Source: CAYMTV01 sp964393525
Lineage (GTDB): Bacteria; Patescibacteriota; Microgenomatia; Daviesbacterales; UBA10151
DNA: 19,496 bases
Direction of reading: 5' to 3'
NCBI GenBank assembly: GCA_964393525.1
Contig: CAYMTV010000021.1
Coordinates: forward strand, 1 to 19,496
A program made the translations under genes and the position numbers. Of the stretch, positions 18,101 to 19,496 are shown one piece after another. The notes beneath the pieces were generated by a model. That model ran no database searches. It was not told the DNA's origin and saw only the letters and a program-made list of their open reading frames with translations. Each line of letters begins with the position of its first letter. Position 1 is the first letter of the stretch.

Positions 18101-19496
18101 TGCCTAAGCTCCATCCTTGCCATTCTGGAGAGTTGCTTTCTTTTGACTTCTTCCTGCCTTCTGAAAAATTCTGACTTATCCATAATCTGCACAAAAGTCT
18201 GTTTATCCGGCCGGTAATACTCAACATATTCTGTTCCATCGCGGTGTACCCCGTGATGCAGAAGGTCTGCCGAGAGCGCCATTTTCGCTTCATAAGCCCT
18301 GACTCCGCGCCTTAGTCTTCTCCTATGGGGATAAACCCATTGCTCGGCGATATTTTTAAACCCCTCCATGCTATCAAGAGGGACTTTTTTAGCAAAGTCA
18401 CTACCCAAAAGTGAGAAGGCTCTTTGTTCAAGCTCTTCCACAAACCCCTCTGCTTCATCTTTGGTCATTCCCAATGCCTGACCTCGATCCATGATTAAAG
18501 TATGCAAAAGCTCTAAATCCCTTAGAATAACCTGATACTTAACCTCGCCTCCGGTTTCATGGCTTTCCAGCCACTGTTCTACCCCTTTTCGTAGCTCGGG
18601 TAAGGTAGTGGCATAATCAAAAGTTAAATAGTAAGAGGAATATCTGCCAAAAAACCTGCCAGTGGCTAATCTATCCTGTGCCTCCCAAGATGCTCTTTCC
18701 TCTGCTTCTTTTAAGCTCCATTCCCATTCTCTTTCTACACTTCTCCTTCGCCCTATGATGGCCGGATCAGTATCCAGAGGGCCTCCTGGATCTTCCCGAT
18801 AATCCAATCTCGTTTCACCAGTTATACTATCTTGTATCCTTCCAAAAGCTCTTTTAACAACATACCCCAAGGCTCCAATTAATTCCGGGTCTGTATCTGC
18901 AATCTGCTCTTCCCTGAATCGAACTTCCTCCATGATTGCTTTAAATCCCTCTCGTCTAGCAACATCAGGCGACCGTCCTCCGTATGTGCTTGCTTCAGGA
19001 CCTCGCATACCACCACGTCTTCCTGCATCGATTTCTGCATAAACCCGGCCTATCTCAGCCTCAAGAGAGCGGAATCTGGTTTTTAGTTTGGCCTGATCAA
19101 CTAAGTTTTCAAGCCTAGTATCAATCTGGTCAAGTAACGCCCGATTTGCCGCATCCAGATTATTATAATCAGGAGTCCTCCATAACATCTCTTCGCGCCA
19201 GTGAATGGCCTCTCTTGCGGTAAGCGTAGCAGGATTTATAGCTGCAAGTTCTCCAGCGTTTAAATTCATCTGCACTTCTGAGGCAGCTTTAACAGCTGTA
19301 GATAAGGGAACCCTCTCAAATCTTTTTCTATAAGCTGCGGCTTGAGCCTCATAAGCTGGGTTAGAGTAGCCGAATCCGGAAGGTATTCTTCTTTCGGGAG
19401 GTTCTGTTGTGGGGGGTTCTGCCGGTGCTTTAGCACCCTGGATCTGTTGCCCTAGGTCTCCTGATTGTCCGGGCCTTGGAGCTTCCGGAAGTTTAC
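15175..19496 (-). CDS. Giant soluble protein of unknown function (5' end outside window)
   Basis: The frame is open from the stop at 15175 to the window edge, giving at least 1439 residues. A GTG at 19275 exists, but the open frame continues upstream through a proline/alanine-rich, low-complexity stretch (PAEPPTTEPPERRIPSGFG) that looks like protein, so the true start lies beyond 19496. I recognise no domain. No membrane helix or signal is visible in the part seen. The composition is rich in R, E, Q, W and Y with long amphipathic helices (EEMLWRTPDYNNLDAANRAL, EDLEDKNVKDKEDMYRARRE), suggesting a large alpha-helical cytosolic or secreted protein. It converges on the VirB6-like gene with a 40-nt gap. 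It could be a substrate or a cytoplasmic partner of the secretion-like locus; that is inference. Confidence 0.8.
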   Translation of the reverse strand, partial: KLPEAPRPGQSGDLGQQIQGAKAPAEPPTTEPPERRIPSGFGYSNPAYEAQAAAYRKRFERVPLSTAVKAASEVQMNLNAGELAAINPATLTAREAIHWREEMLWRTPDYNNLDAANRALLDQIDTRLENLVDQAKLKTRFRSLEAEIGRVYAEIDAGRRGGMRGPEASTYGGRSPDVARREGFKAIMEEVRFREEQIADTDPELIGALGYVVKRAFGRIQDSITGETRLDYREDPGGPLDTDPAIIGRRRSVEREWEWSLKEAEERASWEAQDRLATGRFFGRYSSYYLTFDYATTLPELRKGVEQWLESHETGGEVKYQVILRDLELLHTLIMDRGQALGMTKDEAEGFVEELEQRAFSLLGSDFAKKVPLDSMEGFKNIAEQWVYPHRRRLRRGVRAYEAKMALSADLLHHGVHRDGTEYVEYYRPDKQTFVQIMDKSEFFRRQEEVKRKQLSRMARMELRQKDDVWRTRMVSILINRPHIAQTLIPNPAERDPALLRNLGRHSWRLETIEAQYIMADLIAQAQNPNPNALVYPNLQQASVQLYLGGLLQRLQEGRGLTREQGQLYEAFQTGLKNQLIGAFNVGPGAIANAEARALATAYGLERFFDEYAFEEQVDPVDAKFRRPGNTGGRAALQGPQDLAWFELGQWMVIRRMGPETIDLVGRDQLPEERLELWTEKAYDRRLREGLDLILSYQTAPPPGQQNQGIDQARAQELQTDFATAWPNVAVTPFEIMKRLAALRRGAAFTLTEEKLFKDLLVDALNRETRGGVRPLTQTDIENPNARRADKQQLTRLRQAQDMLLGELMLIKYEHAGLRRLRNVWVGDELNRNVQPNAQVALMRKVVPSFDEADKSFRFCEDTLNLTGIATQYGQPVLRLDNAPANAPVRKDGVRKGCDLVPVEETERLVAWYMKNNEQQVVITVNGKQRSLMHPHNPQQPLRWKDLHYWNLRLTYLKTFLDFSLLGDKDRFHPTIFTEQEILNLCLTDQERRQAREDLEDKNVKDKEDMYRARRERAVLYTQRVGALMRAYEQEADTVLTQLDTQGVGTSFAWPTAQGAPQPPPRSFESIKRDRDLVPVINFGIAEVAQTGADYFFSEELGLAAHDPNHPYYHTYGAKARRVLEDRYGGPLAQTRTEEGGAYEDIYKRMESERREYVGLMSIVWRHFYDPQATTSQRVEMGLYTQPYGLKRVHYWLPFFNYDKGLMHYGREILPFIDSQVRGLALDHGYDGLMDYLGGAVEGNDPRVFLGWDGQMPDGSSWVDDQDAGRHLKRELAADAGRANFFGRAIKTPQGERKTRVFHKWINNIYRNFSKYYSKVTDIPYVITDSTDKTEALLGAFFDANERVFTAAETWDFLQDRTMLKESEVFAYTWFILHAWKYAIEVASQDRRYSGAKPYLEAYYALLPYRSRHVRNPTDPVTWRDAPNVMQAAYGERVF

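Noticed and set aside
1..19496. Recoded genetic code with TGA as glycine (as in Gracilibacteria/SR1)
   Set aside because: Several clear genes end in TGA within ATGA overlaps, and no gene needs TGA read-through.

Overview
The window looks like a chromosomal segment of a Candidate Phyla Radiation (Patescibacteria) bacterium, most likely Microgenomates. This is inferred from gene content and not from a marker phylogeny. The supporting signs are very tight gene packing with ATGA overlaps, many start codons that sit directly behind -10 boxes (leaderless style), a long run of type IV secretion (T4SS) pilin-like two-helix membrane proteins, a C-terminal AIGCVPT motif I associate with Microgenomates membrane proteins, and AT-rich inverted-repeat tracts between genes. 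TGA acts as a normal stop, so this is not a recoded (code 25) lineage.

Left part (1-6804) is entirely on the minus strand. In transcription order it holds: a coiled-coil SpoIID/LytB-type wall protein containing a 10-N assembly gap; a PH-domain membrane protein coupled to a 79-residue two-helix membrane protein; a degenerate PP2C-like/beta-propeller membrane protein; smpB; ssrA (tmRNA) with a terminator; a ComF-type phosphoribosyltransferase; and two serine tRNAs (GCU complete; UGA cut by the window edge). smpB and ssrA are adjacent and form a ribosome-rescue pair. The tmRNA encodes an exceptionally long tag of about 41 codons.

Middle part (6825-11736) is a plus-strand run of nine T4SS-pilin-like proteins: one 449-residue secreted protein with a C-terminal pilin-like module, then eight small two-helix proteins. 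Most share the loop SGGDKEKVASAR between the two membrane helices, and most overlap by 4 nt. A four-helix-bundle (S23/23S-IVS-type) gene, flanked by imperfect inverted AT-rich repeats, has inserted between the first and second members. Two gene-less or decayed relatives of this element bracket the SpoIID-type gene, and one of them supplies that protein's N-terminus, including its signal peptide.

Right part (11739-19496) starts with two cargo-like genes: a 135-residue unknown protein on the minus strand behind a near-consensus promoter, and a PrmA-like methyltransferase. These are followed by a 627-residue polytopic VirB6/TrbL-like protein. Convergent to it is the 3' portion of a giant soluble unknown gene (at least 1439 residues, running off the window).

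Together the pilin-like array, the VirB6-like protein and perhaps the giant protein suggest part of a T4SS-like envelope machine with an unusual multiplicity of pilin-type subunits. No VirB4 or VirD4 ATPase lies inside the window, so this remains an inference.
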